Part shown: positions 1 through 8,970 of the stretch, piece by piece
How the letters are laid out: each line of letters starts with the position of its first letter
Position numbering within the stretch: position 1 is the stretch's first letter
Program-made: the position numbers and the translations under genes
The notes under the pieces: model-generated
Databases searched by the model: none
What the model was told of the DNA's origin: nothing
What the model saw: the letters and a program-made list of their open reading frames with translations, nothing else
Assembly (NCBI GenBank): GCA_903893795.1
Contig: CAITNO010000016.1
Location: 1-64,000 of the forward strand
DNA length: 64,000 bases
Source: Candidatus Hydrogenedentota bacterium
GTDB lineage: Bacteria > Hydrogenedentota > Hydrogenedentia > Hydrogenedentales > CAITNO01
Direction: 5' to 3'

Positions 1-426
1 AGCAACGGCGGCTACAGCTGGGCTATCCCGGCAGGCCAGACGCTGGGCGGCATGTACAAAATCCGTGTGTACCAGTCGGCGTCCATCGGTGACTTCAACG
101 ACGTGTACTTCGCCATCGGCACGGGCACGCCAACCGTGCTGATGACCTCGCCGAACGGTGCGGAAACGTGGACACGCGGCACGACGCAGACGATCACGTT
201 CACGACGAACGCGATTGCCGACACGCTCATCGTGCAGTTGTGGAACTACACGACCGGCGCCTCTGAGACGCTTGCCGCGGCGGCCAAGCCCGCCCGCGAC
301 GGCAACAACACGCTGTCGTACACGATTCCGGCCGGCCATGTCACCGGGACGAAGTTCAAGGTTCGCGCTGTGACGAGGAATGGAGCCATCTCCGACTTCA
401 GCAACAACTACTTCACGATTAACTAA
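1..426 (+). CDS. C-terminal end of a secreted protein with Kre9/Knh1-like Ig modules (5' end outside window)
   Basis: The reading frame is open from base 1 and stops at 424-426, so only the last 141 residues are seen. They hold the end of one module (ends YFAIG) and one complete module starting near residue 43 (TVLMTSPNGAETWTRGTTQ) and ending NNYFTIN. Both have the plan of the Kre9/Knh1 (Ser-Thr-rich GPI-anchored) Ig-like domain: a P-N-G-x-x-W start, a central IPAG followed by a K-I/F-R-V strand, and a final YFxI strand. Such modules usually repeat at the end of large extracellular bacterial proteins, so a cell-surface or secreted role is likely. No catalytic domain is visible in this part. 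Confidence 0.7.
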   Translation, partial: SNGGYSWAIPAGQTLGGMYKIRVYQSASIGDFNDVYFAIGTGTPTVLMTSPNGAETWTRGTTQTITFTTNAIADTLIVQLWNYTTGASETLAAAAKPARDGNNTLSYTIPAGHVTGTKFKVRAVTRNGAISDFSNNYFTIN

Positions 427-434
427 GCCTCAGC

Positions 435-465
435 GGTGCCGCCGCCCAAACCGGGCGGCGGCACC
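435..465 (+). terminator. Perfect 13-bp hairpin after the surface protein gene
   Basis: Bases 435-447 pair perfectly with 453-465 around the 5-base loop AAACC, starting 8 bases after the stop codon. No T-run follows, so on its own it is an incomplete intrinsic terminator, but the position fits transcript end protection or termination. Confidence 0.55.
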
Positions 466-482
466 CACTACAGACAAATCCT

Positions 483-523
483 TCCGGCCGGACACGCTGC
501 GCAAAGCAGATGGTCCGGCCGGA
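483..523 (+). terminator. Second hairpin, 11-bp stem followed by TGCTTTT
   Basis: Bases 483-493 pair with 513-523 (11 bp, centred on CCGGCCGG) and are followed by TGCTTTT. Together with the hairpin just upstream it probably ends transcription of the surface protein gene. Confidence 0.5.
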
Positions 524-1009
524 TGCTTTTGGAAACCAAAGGTGAGAGACGGGATGTCAGGAATGACTCTTGTGCATGGATAGGGCTGCCGGACTTGCGC
601 AAGAAGAAGCGGGCATGACTGGACATACACAACGGGACGACAGCACGAATATGTCCCTTTTCCTGATGGGGCAAGGGGATACAGTTCCGGGAGCCTGCGC
701 TTCCTTGAAGCGCTGGGAAGGCCCTTACAGCTAATTGTTTTCTAATCGTCTGGATGTTATCATCACGAAACAGGGTCATGGACTTTTGCACATCCTTAAA
801 GCCCATGGTTGCAACAATGCCCCTTCGGCATAGGACAATGGTTTTAGTGAATACGGACCGCAAGAGCTTCTTTCTGAACGGCTGATGCCGCGAGTTTCGA
901 GAAACGCAAGTCGGCTGCAACCATCCGCTGAGTGGTTTATGGTGCCGGGCCCTATGCGAGGTGGGGTGAGTCTATAGATAGAAATGCCGGGGGAAGTGGA
1001 GTTGTTTTA

Positions 1010-2119
1010 ATGAAGTTAGGAATGCTTACCCCGCATTGCGCGCGTAATTACGGTGGTGTGCTGCAGGCATATGCCCTGCAAACCGTATTGTCACAACTCG
1101 GCCATGAGCCCATAATCGTCAATCTCGTTCCAGAGACCAGACGGAAAGATTCTGTATTTCCGATGGACTGGCGCGGTGCGAAAGCCAGCGTTTACAATCT
1201 GCTTGTCCTGCTGCAGTACGGTCCCACGAAGCGGCGGATGGCGAGATTTGCCGAATTCAGCGCCCAGCATCTAAAGCTCACGGAAAAAGAATACGGGAAT
1301 TTCTCCCAGATTGAGGCTGCCCCCCCGAAGTGTGACGGATATGTGTGCGGCAGCGATCAGTTATGGCGTTTGGGCATGCACAACTTTGACTCCATCCGGG
1401 CATACTTCATGGACTTTGTCCGCCAGGAAGCCACCCTCAAGGTCGCCTACGCGCCGAGTTTTGGGGTGTCCTCCCTTGACGAGGACTACAAGAAGACCAT
1501 CAAGCCGTTTCTGGACGATATCAAGCACCTCTCCGTTCGAGAAAGCACGGGGCAGAGAATCATCGAAGAGATCACCGGTCGAAAAGTGCCCGTCGTGGTG
1601 GATCCGACGCTGCTGCTCCAGGCGGAAGACTGGAACACGCTCGCAGCACCGCCGCGTGTGAAGGGTCCCTACATCCTGGTGTACTGTCAAAGCCAGCGGC
1701 AAAACTTCTATGATTTGGTGAGCAGCGTCAAGAAGGCCACCAAGCTCCCCGTGGTGGTCATTTCGCTGGTGCCCTTGAACCGCATACCGGGTGCCGACCA
1801 TGTTTTTCAGGATGTCAGCTTTCCCGAGTATATGAGCCTGTTCTCCAACGCCTCCTGCGTGTGCACCAATTCATTCCATGGCATGGTGTTTTCGCTGATT
1901 TACAGGCGTCCTTTCTGGACCGTGCCGCACGATTCCGCAAATTCGCGCATGGAAGACCTGCTGCAGCGGATCGGCCTGGAGAAAAGGCAGGTGAGGGCCG
2001 GGGACGCCCTTCCGAAAGACCCACTCGAAATAGACTATTCGAGAGCAGGCGTGGCACTTGATGAGGCCCGCCGGGAATCCATGGACTTCCTTAAGAAGGC
2101 GCTTTCGGACGCGCATTAA
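1010..2119 (+). CDS. Polysaccharide pyruvyl transferase family protein
   Basis: The 369-residue product matches the polysaccharide pyruvyl transferase family (PF04230), whose members transfer pyruvate from phosphoenolpyruvate to sugars of surface glycans. Visible family marks are the N-terminal NYGGVLQAYALQ, the mid-protein GSDQLW, and the C-terminal TNSFHGMVFSLIYRRPF, which corresponds to the conserved Ser/Thr-x-x-His-Gly segment. The ATG at 1010 is chosen because GGGGAAGTGGAG precedes it and the homologous MKLGMLTPH start is typical; an in-frame extension to 932 has no family similarity. It is the first gene of the forward polysaccharide operon and sits two genes before an FrhB-like protein, a recurrent pairing in glycan loci. 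Substrate sugar is unknown. Confidence 0.85.
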   Translation: MKLGMLTPHCARNYGGVLQAYALQTVLSQLGHEPIIVNLVPETRRKDSVFPMDWRGAKASVYNLLVLLQYGPTKRRMARFAEFSAQHLKLTEKEYGNFSQIEAAPPKCDGYVCGSDQLWRLGMHNFDSIRAYFMDFVRQEATLKVAYAPSFGVSSLDEDYKKTIKPFLDDIKHLSVRESTGQRIIEEITGRKVPVVVDPTLLLQAEDWNTLAAPPRVKGPYILVYCQSQRQNFYDLVSSVKKATKLPVVVISLVPLNRIPGADHVFQDVSFPEYMSLFSNASCVCTNSFHGMVFSLIYRRPFWTVPHDSANSRMEDLLQRIGLEKRQVRAGDALPKDPLEIDYSRAGVALDEARRESMDFLKKALSDAH

Positions 2120-2219
2120 CCCAGGGTGTCCCTGCAATCGCGGCAGACCGGGCGGATCGGCAGAGAGGCCGCCGCAGTCGGCCAGCGGGGCCGGGGAACC
2201 CAGGCATGAAACGGGCATT

Positions 2220-3785
2220 ATGAAGTTAAGTGCAAGCAGCGAACGGCGACTGGGTGCCGTGCTTTCCCTGCTGACCATCTTTGCATTTGTTCTTGTGGGC
2301 GTGCTGCTGACGCCGATACTGATTCGGTACCTGAGCAAACCGCAGTTTGGCCTGTATCAGCTCATCGGGGCTTTTCTCGGCTATCTGGTCCTGATGGACT
2401 TCGGCATCGGCGGCACCCTGACGCGATTCAGCGCCAAGTACAGGGCACAGGGCGACAAGCTCCAGCAGGACAATCTCTTTTCCCTCTGCCTGAAAATGTA
2501 CGGCGGCATTGGGGTTATTCTCCTCTGTGTCGGGTACGGAATCTACAGCAATTTCGACCGCATCTTTTCCGGCTCGCTGACCGCCGCCGAGCTGGCGCAG
2601 GGCCGGACCATGTTCCTGATAGTGCTCTGGAGCGTGTTTGTCACGATGCTCGGGAAAGCCTATATCGGTGTTCTGGACAGCTATGAGCGCTTCGTGTTCT
2701 CCCGGGTGGTCACCATTGTATGCCTGCTGTCCAAGATAGGACTTGTCGCCGCCATTCTGGCCTGGGGCGCAAACGCCATCGGCGTGGTGGTGGCCGAGGC
2801 CGTCATCAACGTCGTAAGTCTGGTTGCCAACTGTCTCTATGCCCGCTTTGCGCTGAAGGTGCGGTTTCACTACCGTTATTGGGACTGGCGTCTCTTCAAG
2901 GACGTGCTGGCCTACTCCTTCTGGCTCTTCATCACGACGCTCGTGCTGCAGATCAATTTCCAGCTTGGCCGGGTGATGCTCGGCATTATGACGGCCACCA
3001 GCCTGGTGGGCATCTATGCCGTGGGCATGCAGTTCAACACCGTGTACAACGGAATGTCCTCGGCGTTGAAACAGGTGCTGCTGCCCAAAACGGTGCGCAT
3101 GGTGGTGAACAACTCCTCCGGAGAGGAGTTGACCCGGTTCCTCATCGGGCCCTCGCGCTACCAGTTGATGATTCTGGGCGGGGCCCTGACCGGTTTCCTG
3201 CTCTTTGGCCGCCAGTTCATCACGCTTTGGGCCGGGCCGGCCTACATCGACGCCTGGACCATCGCCAGCATCGTCATGGTGCCCGTTTCCATCCCGCTTT
3301 TTCAGAATGTCATCATCCTCATCCTGGAGGCAAAGGCGCTCAACCGCACCCGCGCCCTCATCAACCTCGGCACGGCCGTCGTGAATGCCATCATCTCGGT
3401 CTTTCTCATCCGGGCCTACGGGCTCTTCGGCCCGGCGATAGGCACTTCGGTCACCCTTCTTCTTGGCCACGGCCTCATCCTGAACCTCTATTATCACTAC
3501 GGCGTCGGTCTGAACATGCCGCTTTTCTACCGGGAAACCTGCCGCAAAATCCTTCCGGCCATCCTGTTCTCCCTGGCAGTCGGTTTGGGGCTCGTCTTCC
3601 TGCCGGTGGGCGAAGGCTGGTTTGGCCTTGCGGTGCGGGCCGTTCTTCATGGCACCGTGTACGGCGTCCTGCTGTGGTGGTATGCCATGAATGACCATGA
3701 GCACGGGTTCTTCAAGTCCGTACTCGAGAACAGCCTGAAGGCAATACCTCTGTTAAACCGAAAAAAAGCCGAGGAGTCCGTCTGA
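2220..3785 (+). CDS. Polysaccharide flippase (Wzx/MATE-like, oligosaccharide transporter)
   Basis: This 521-residue protein is strongly hydrophobic, with about 12-14 predicted membrane segments. It starts with the RRLGAVLSLL...GVLLTPILIRYLSKPQFGLYQL pattern seen at the N terminus of polysaccharide biosynthesis proteins (PF01943/PF13440). These flip undecaprenyl-linked repeat units across the inner membrane. The ATG at 2220 is selected over an upstream in-frame start at 2058, whose 54 extra residues are polar, low in similarity and overlap the previous gene. The stop codon at 3783-3785 abuts the ATG of the next gene, so the two are almost certainly co-transcribed and translationally coupled. 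Confidence 0.88.
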   Translation: MKLSASSERRLGAVLSLLTIFAFVLVGVLLTPILIRYLSKPQFGLYQLIGAFLGYLVLMDFGIGGTLTRFSAKYRAQGDKLQQDNLFSLCLKMYGGIGVILLCVGYGIYSNFDRIFSGSLTAAELAQGRTMFLIVLWSVFVTMLGKAYIGVLDSYERFVFSRVVTIVCLLSKIGLVAAILAWGANAIGVVVAEAVINVVSLVANCLYARFALKVRFHYRYWDWRLFKDVLAYSFWLFITTLVLQINFQLGRVMLGIMTATSLVGIYAVGMQFNTVYNGMSSALKQVLLPKTVRMVVNNSSGEELTRFLIGPSRYQLMILGGALTGFLLFGRQFITLWAGPAYIDAWTIASIVMVPVSIPLFQNVIILILEAKALNRTRALINLGTAVVNAIISVFLIRAYGLFGPAIGTSVTLLLGHGLILNLYYHYGVGLNMPLFYRETCRKILPAILFSLAVGLGLVFLPVGEGWFGLAVRAVLHGTVYGVLLWWYAMNDHEHGFFKSVLENSLKAIPLLNRKKAEESV

Positions 3786-4958
3786 ATGGAACAGAAACTG
3801 GTGCCGGTGGAGCATTGCACCGGTTGTGCCGCGTGCCGGGCGCGCTGTCCCGAGCGCGCCATCGAGATGCGGGAAGACGCGGAGGGATTCCTCTATCCCT
3901 TCATAGACGGGAGCGTGTGCAGCCTGTGCGCCACCTGCGTTGAGGTGTGCCCGGCCCATCCCTTTCCCACCGGGCCCAAGCCGCAGCACCCAACGCTGTT
4001 TGCCGCGTGGACCAAGGACCGCCAACTGCTCCAGGAGAGCTCCTCAGGCGGCGTCTTTTCCGAATTGGCGCGGCCGGTTCTGGAAAAGGGCGGGGTGGTG
4101 TTCGGTGCAGCCTTTGACGAAAACATGGTCGTCCGGCAGAGCGCCGTCGAAACGTGGGGGGAACTGGGCAGGCTGCGCGGAAGCAAGTACGTTCAGAGCG
4201 ACCCCGGCGACTCCTACGAGGCGGCGCGGAAGCATCTTGCCGCGGGCCGGGCCGTGCTTTACACCGGAACGCCCTGTCTCATTGCGGGCCTCTACGCGGC
4301 GCTCGGAGGCGACCATGACAGACTGCTCACGTGCAGCCTCATTTGTCACGGCGTGCCGTCCCCCAAGGTCTTTAGGAAGTATCTTGACGCGCTGACAGTG
4401 CGTGTGGGGCGGAAGCTTCGCGATTTCAAGTTTCGCGACAAGCGAAACGGATGGAGATACCCCACCATCCGCATTGAACTGGACAATGGGCGCACACTCA
4501 CCGAGTCGAACACCGACAATGCCTACAGCAGGGGATTCGCCGCCGACCTTTATCTGCGGCCCTCCTGTCATCAGTGCCCCATCAAAGCCGGCGGACTGAC
4601 AGGCGACATTGTGCTGGGCGATTTCTGGGAACTGGCAAAATACCGGCCGGAAGCGGTTAACCCCAAAGGCACCTCTGCGGCTATTGCCGTCACGGGGAAA
4701 GGCCTCACGGCAGTCAAGTCGTGCCAGGACCGCATGGAACTGGTAGAATGTCCCTATGAATACTTGGCGCAGGGCAGCATGCTCGGCAGGTGCGCCAAGC
4801 CCAGGGCAGACCGCGGGGCCTTTTTCGCCAACTTGGACCGGCTGACTTTCCCGGAATTGGCGGCGAAGCATCTGAAACCGCGCGGGGTGCTCGTGCGCAA
4901 TGCGGCCAAAGCCCGGCGTTTTCTCCGCGCATTCATAGGCCACGTAAAGGGCCGGTGA
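3786..4958 (+). CDS. FrhB-like coenzyme F420 hydrogenase/dehydrogenase beta-subunit family protein
   Basis: The 390-residue product starts with a two-cluster ferredoxin module: CTGCAACRARCPE near residues 12-24 and CSLCATCVEVCPAHP near 40-54, each with four cysteines for a 4Fe-4S cluster. It continues into the FrhB/FdhB N and C domains (SSGGVFSELARPVLEKGGV; YTGTPCLIAGLYA; GDIVLGDFW). In methanogens such domains bind flavin and F420, but copies in bacterial polysaccharide loci accompany pyruvyl transferases, and their substrate is not established. The start codon directly follows the flippase stop. A redox or reductive step on a glycan precursor is an inference from context only. Confidence 0.85.
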   Translation: MEQKLVPVEHCTGCAACRARCPERAIEMREDAEGFLYPFIDGSVCSLCATCVEVCPAHPFPTGPKPQHPTLFAAWTKDRQLLQESSSGGVFSELARPVLEKGGVVFGAAFDENMVVRQSAVETWGELGRLRGSKYVQSDPGDSYEAARKHLAAGRAVLYTGTPCLIAGLYAALGGDHDRLLTCSLICHGVPSPKVFRKYLDALTVRVGRKLRDFKFRDKRNGWRYPTIRIELDNGRTLTESNTDNAYSRGFAADLYLRPSCHQCPIKAGGLTGDIVLGDFWELAKYRPEAVNPKGTSAAIAVTGKGLTAVKSCQDRMELVECPYEYLAQGSMLGRCAKPRADRGAFFANLDRLTFPELAAKHLKPRGVLVRNAAKARRFLRAFIGHVKGR

Positions 4959-4996
4959 CGGGCGCCGTCGTTTCAACCGGCATAAGGAGACGTTGC

Positions 4997-6352
4997 GTGA
5001 ACAGTGGCACCGGCGGCAACCTGGGCTGTTCCCGGGGACCGAAACATCATTTCTTCGGCTTTCATGACTTGGTCGCCTGGAACAGCGGCGAGACCCGGAT
5101 CGCCTGTCTGGAGGTGGACCGGATTGACCACATCCCCCTCATCGGCCAGCGGGCCGCCGTGGGCTATCTTGATGCCGACACCTATGACTTTGTCGGCGTA
5201 ACCTCCACAAACGGGTTTAATTATCCCCAGGGGGCCCGGCAGCAGTGGTGGGGGGAAACGAACAACCTCATATTCAACGATGAGGTGGCCGGCAACTGGG
5301 GTTCACGCATTGTCGACACCGACAGCGGCAAGTGTGTGCAGCAACTGAGATCCACGGCGCATGTGGTGTCACCCAAGACGGGCGACATCTTCGGGATTAA
5401 CTATGCACGACTGTTCAGGCTGGGCGCCTACGGCTACAATGGGCTGAAAGACCGCACCGCAGCGGAAAAGATTCCGCAGGATGACGGCATCTACAAGAAC
5501 AACATCGCGCAGGACAAACCGGAACTGCTCCTTTCCATCGCCGACGTGGTCAATGTGGAGCGGCCCGAAGGGGCCGAATTGTACGAGAATTACATTACCC
5601 ACCTTGTGCTGAGCCCCGATGAGCGAAGAATCGCATTCCTGCACAGATACCGCACCGGCGAGGGTGAATTGACGCGCATGATGACGGTGGGGGTGGACGG
5701 TTCAGGTTTGCGCTGCCTTGCCACGGGCTTTCTCAGCCATTTCGACTGGCAGGACAACGACCACATTGTCATCTGGGGACGCACAGGGTCGATGATGGAA
5801 AAAATGCGGCGCTCCAAGCTGTACACCCTCGTTCCGCCCGGCGCGCTGTGGCTGGCCAAGAAAGTCATCAAGAAACTGTTCATGGGCAAAGAGGGCGTTG
5901 CAGGCGGCTTCAAGTGGCACGTTTTGCATGACTCCGACACGCCGGTCAACGCCATCATGGCCGATGGTGTTATCATGGAGGACGGCCACCCCATGTTTTG
6001 CCCAGTCAACCGGGACTGGATGATCTGTGATCACTACCCGCACGCTGACGGCATACGGACGCTGTTCCTTTACCAGGTGAGCCAGAACAGAAGAATTGAC
6101 CTTGGCACATACAAAATGCTGAATGACCGTGTTGACCCGACGCTGACCCGGGAAGCGCTTTCCCTTGTCTGCCCGAAGCAGATAAGGATGGTCAGCCATG
6201 AACTGTTGACGTTCAGAATGAGCGGCCTGCACTGCGATCTGCATCCACGCTGGGACAGGAGCGGGACAAAGGTTGCCTTTGATTCCATCCATGAAGGGAC
6301 CCGCCAGTTGTACGTACAGGATGTTGGGAACATTGTCGGCCAGGAACACTAG
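4997..6352 (+). CDS. Unrecognised beta-propeller-like protein in polysaccharide operon
   Basis: A GTG start at 4997 is chosen because AAGGAGA lies 6 bases upstream; a longer frame from 4790 would overlap the previous gene by 169 bases with no support. The 451-residue product has no signal peptide or membrane segment. It opens with GPKHHFFGFHDLVAWNSGE and shows several WD40/TolB-like strand repeats, for example VLSPDERRIAFLHRY, LSHFDWQDNDHIVIWGR and HPRWDRSGTKVAFDSIHEG. This suggests a six- or seven-bladed propeller like those of oligogalacturonate lyase or TolB families. Its operon position, between the FrhB-like gene and Wzy, suggests a cytoplasmic role in repeat-unit synthesis, but no catalytic function is claimed. 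Confidence 0.7.
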   Translation: MNSGTGGNLGCSRGPKHHFFGFHDLVAWNSGETRIACLEVDRIDHIPLIGQRAAVGYLDADTYDFVGVTSTNGFNYPQGARQQWWGETNNLIFNDEVAGNWGSRIVDTDSGKCVQQLRSTAHVVSPKTGDIFGINYARLFRLGAYGYNGLKDRTAAEKIPQDDGIYKNNIAQDKPELLLSIADVVNVERPEGAELYENYITHLVLSPDERRIAFLHRYRTGEGELTRMMTVGVDGSGLRCLATGFLSHFDWQDNDHIVIWGRTGSMMEKMRRSKLYTLVPPGALWLAKKVIKKLFMGKEGVAGGFKWHVLHDSDTPVNAIMADGVIMEDGHPMFCPVNRDWMICDHYPHADGIRTLFLYQVSQNRRIDLGTYKMLNDRVDPTLTREALSLVCPKQIRMVSHELLTFRMSGLHCDLHPRWDRSGTKVAFDSIHEGTRQLYVQDVGNIVGQEH

Positions 6353-6387
6353 CGCCCCCGGGGTGTAGGGGGCAGGGAGCCACAAGC

Positions 6388-7596
6388 ATGGCGGCAGTTG
6401 CGAAAGAAGACACAAAAGAAGAGAAGGCGGACATTCCCATTGTGGTCATGGGCCTCATGTTCCTGGCCCTGTCGCTGGTCGAGTACTTTGTGCCGCCGGG
6501 TTCCGAGGGGGACAGGGCCGCGGTCAAACTGCTTTGCGCCGCGCAGATTGCCTTTGGCCTTGGGATCGCGTTCATAGACCGCCGCCCGCGCCCGGCTCTT
6601 TTTCGAAACCCCGTCCACAATGCGGCCCTGCTTCTTCTCGTGTGGCTGACCGGGGCCGGCCTCCTTGGGGCGTCGGACCTGCAGGTTATGCTGGGCGGAT
6701 GCGCCATGTATTTCTACTGGTACGCCATGTTTGTGTTCTTCTACACCCGCAGCGTGAACAGTTCCAGCAAGCATGATGTTTTTCTGATGATTCTCGCCGC
6801 GTCTCTGGTTGTGTGGGTTCTGGCGCTGAGAAGGTCCGTGTCCGTCCAGATGGACATCGCCGGGCGCGATGAACAGGAACAGATCCAGAATTACATCGGC
6901 TATTACATGGTCACGCTGCTGCCCTTTGTTCTGCTGCTTCGGTGGAAGTCGATAAAGGTTATCGCATTGGGCCTTATCTCCTACGGCGCCTTTTATTCCC
7001 TCAAGCGGGGGGTCATCCTCGCGCTGGTTCTGGCCAGTGTGGGTTCAACCATCGTCTATCTTTTTTATGTGTGCACCGCCCAGGAGCGGCGCCGGGGCAT
7101 TGCGGCGGTGCTCGTGGTATGGTTTCTTGGGATGGGCGCGGCGGCCACCTTTTACACCGTTAACAAGGAGGCCGTCACGCGGCGTCTCGTTCCCGACACC
7201 AGCCGTGAACAAATCTATTCGGCAACCCTTGCCAAGATCCAGAAATCCGACTTCTTTGATGCCATAGTGGGCCACGGATTCATGAAATCGCTGGAGAAAG
7301 TCGGCTTCAGAAGCCACAATGACTGGCTGTTCTTGCAGTATGACTACGGTGTTGTCGGCGTGCTGCTGATGCTTAACGTGTACCTTGCCCTCTTTGCGCT
7401 GCTCTGGCGACTGTGCAAATCGGGGTCGCCACTGGCGGTGTCTCTGGCCTGCGGCATTATCCTCATGTTCTGCGTTCAGATGTACAGCATAGGACTGTAT
7501 CAGAAGATATTCGGATTTGTGTTTGGCGGATTGGGCCTTGTGGCCGGCACCAGCGCGGTGAAACAGGAAACGCCGACGACGGCGGCGCGGGCATAA
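6388..7596 (+). CDS. O-antigen polymerase/ligase-like membrane protein (Wzy/WaaL type)
   Basis: The 402-residue product is a polytopic membrane protein with about 10-12 hydrophobic segments and a large periplasmic loop near residues 240-310. That loop contains the sequence VGHGFMKSLEKVGFRSHNDWLFLQYDYG, which matches the GHG...HN-x-hydrophobic signature of the O-antigen ligase/polymerase family (PF04932). In a locus with a Wzx flippase this is most likely the repeat-unit polymerase Wzy, although a ligase role cannot be excluded. It starts 35 bases after the propeller gene, behind GGCAGGGAG. Confidence 0.8.
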   Translation: MAAVAKEDTKEEKADIPIVVMGLMFLALSLVEYFVPPGSEGDRAAVKLLCAAQIAFGLGIAFIDRRPRPALFRNPVHNAALLLLVWLTGAGLLGASDLQVMLGGCAMYFYWYAMFVFFYTRSVNSSSKHDVFLMILAASLVVWVLALRRSVSVQMDIAGRDEQEQIQNYIGYYMVTLLPFVLLLRWKSIKVIALGLISYGAFYSLKRGVILALVLASVGSTIVYLFYVCTAQERRRGIAAVLVVWFLGMGAAATFYTVNKEAVTRRLVPDTSREQIYSATLAKIQKSDFFDAIVGHGFMKSLEKVGFRSHNDWLFLQYDYGVVGVLLMLNVYLALFALLWRLCKSGSPLAVSLACGIILMFCVQMYSIGLYQKIFGFVFGGLGLVAGTSAVKQETPTTAARA

Positions 7597-7621
7597 AGAC
7601 GGTGGCGGCCCAGCCCGCCGC

Positions 7622-7650
7622 TTGATACGCCCAAATTCAAATAATATAAT
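7622..7650 (+). promoter_or_regulatory. Sigma70-type promoter for the GT4/acetyltransferase pair
   Basis: TTGATA at 7622-7627 and TATAAT at 7645-7650 are separated by exactly 17 bases, close to the vegetative consensus. It lies in the gap after wzy and about 145 bases before the next start codon, so the last two genes of the cluster can be transcribed separately, with a long leader. Confidence 0.6.
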
Positions 7651-7794
7651 GCTTTCGGCGGAAGAAGAATGCCGTTGCCGGGTGCATTTTGCCGGCAAGG
7701 CAGAAGCACTCACCGGCAGCTTCCGTGCCTTCATCTGAAGCCGGATTGGAGTATGAAGTTGGTGCTCGCTGCAGGGCTTCAAGGAGGGTTGAGC

Positions 7795-8970
7795 ATGCCA
7801 GACGGTCACATTCCACGGGTAGCCGTGGTGTACCAGTACTCGGCGCACTACCGTTTGCCGATATTTCGGTCCCTTTGCCGGCAAAAAGACATTGAGTACA
7901 CCCTGGTTACGGGCGAACACATCGGCACCCCCCCGCTGAAACCAATTGACCCGGCCCTGGCGACATTGCCCATAGAAGAGGGCGGCCTGCGGTGGCGTTT
8001 TCTGCGGAACCGGTGGCTGGGCGGCGAACTGCTTTGGCAGCACGGCCTGTTCCGCCTCTCCACTTCAAACGAATACGATGCGGTGGTCTATCTGGGGTCG
8101 GCGCACTACCTGTCCACGTGGGTTTCAGCCCTGGCCGCAAGGCTGCGGGGCAAGCGTGTGCTGATGTGGACGCATGGCTATGTGCGGCGGGAAACGGGGC
8201 TCAAAGGCCTTGTCCGGCGCTCGTTTTACGGTCTGGCGCACGCACTGCTGCTCTATGGAAACCATGCAAAACGGATTGCCGCCGAGACGGGCTTTGACCC
8301 GAAAGACCTGTATGTGGTGTACAACAGTCTTGACTACGACACCCAGTTGGAATGCCGCAGCCGCCTGACCCCGGAACTGCTCCACGACGTTCGGAACCGA
8401 CTGTTTCCCGGCGACAAGCGGCCTGTGCTGCTATGGATCGGCCGTCTCATGCCGAACAAGCAGCTTTCCATGATTCTCTCCGCCATGGAAATACTCCAGG
8501 GAAGGGGCCTGGAAGTGAACGCCCTTTTTGTGGGAGACGGTCCGGAACGGCCCCGCCTGGAAGAAGAGGCGAAACGGGCCGGTCTTGAGCACCGCATCCA
8601 TTTTTATGGGGCCGCCTATGCGGAAGAGGAAATTGGACAACTTATCGCCATGTCCGACCTGTGCATCGGTCCGGGCGAAATAGGTCTGACCTGCATGCAC
8701 GCGCTGGTCTACGGTACGCCCGTGATCACGCACAACGACCCCGACTACCAGATGCCGGAGTATGAGGCGGTCCTGCCAAATGAAACGGGCCTGTTCTTCG
8801 AGCGGGGCCGGGTGGATGATTTGGCGGACAAAATTGGGCAGTGGCTGGCGGAACACCCCGACCGCGAGGCCAACCGGCAGCCTTGCTATGCCGTCATGGA
8901 ATCACATTTCAACCCGCGCTACCAGCAACAGGTAATCAGCGATGCCATTATGGGAAGGCCTGCATCATGA
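7795..8970 (+). CDS. Glycosyltransferase family 4 protein
   Basis: The ATG at 7795 follows AAGGAGGG at 7781-7788, an almost perfect Shine-Dalgarno site, so the longer in-frame extension to 7669 is rejected. The 391-residue protein has a GT-B layout. The N-terminal half (PRVAVVYQYSAHYRLPIF) binds acceptor, and the C-terminal half has PVLLWIGRLMPNKQLSMIL near residue 205, then LFVGDGPERPRLEEEAKRAG. The usual nucleotide-sugar E-x7-E motif appears only loosely (CIGPGEIGLTCMHALVYGTPV). It probably adds a sugar to the lipid-linked repeat unit on the cytoplasmic membrane face. Its stop overlaps the next gene's ATG by four bases. Confidence 0.85.
   Translation: MPDGHIPRVAVVYQYSAHYRLPIFRSLCRQKDIEYTLVTGEHIGTPPLKPIDPALATLPIEEGGLRWRFLRNRWLGGELLWQHGLFRLSTSNEYDAVVYLGSAHYLSTWVSALAARLRGKRVLMWTHGYVRRETGLKGLVRRSFYGLAHALLLYGNHAKRIAAETGFDPKDLYVVYNSLDYDTQLECRSRLTPELLHDVRNRLFPGDKRPVLLWIGRLMPNKQLSMILSAMEILQGRGLEVNALFVGDGPERPRLEEEAKRAGLEHRIHFYGAAYAEEEIGQLIAMSDLCIGPGEIGLTCMHALVYGTPVITHNDPDYQMPEYEAVLPNETGLFFERGRVDDLADKIGQWLAEHPDREANRQPCYAVMESHFNPRYQQQVISDAIMGRPAS

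Larger units (their letters stand above)
427..1009. other. Intergenic region before the polysaccharide operon
   Basis: This stretch separates the end of the surface protein from the pyruvyl transferase gene. It opens with two strong hairpins (annotated separately). The rest has lower GC and shows no convincing gene: a 150-codon antisense frame across it has no recognisable motif and runs through both hairpins. A clear promoter for the downstream operon was not found; only a weak TATAGA at 973-978 was seen. Confidence 0.5.

Noticed and set aside
468-920. 150-codon minus-strand frame before the polysaccharide operon
   Set aside because: It has no recognised motif, runs through a terminator hairpin and has no ribosome site.
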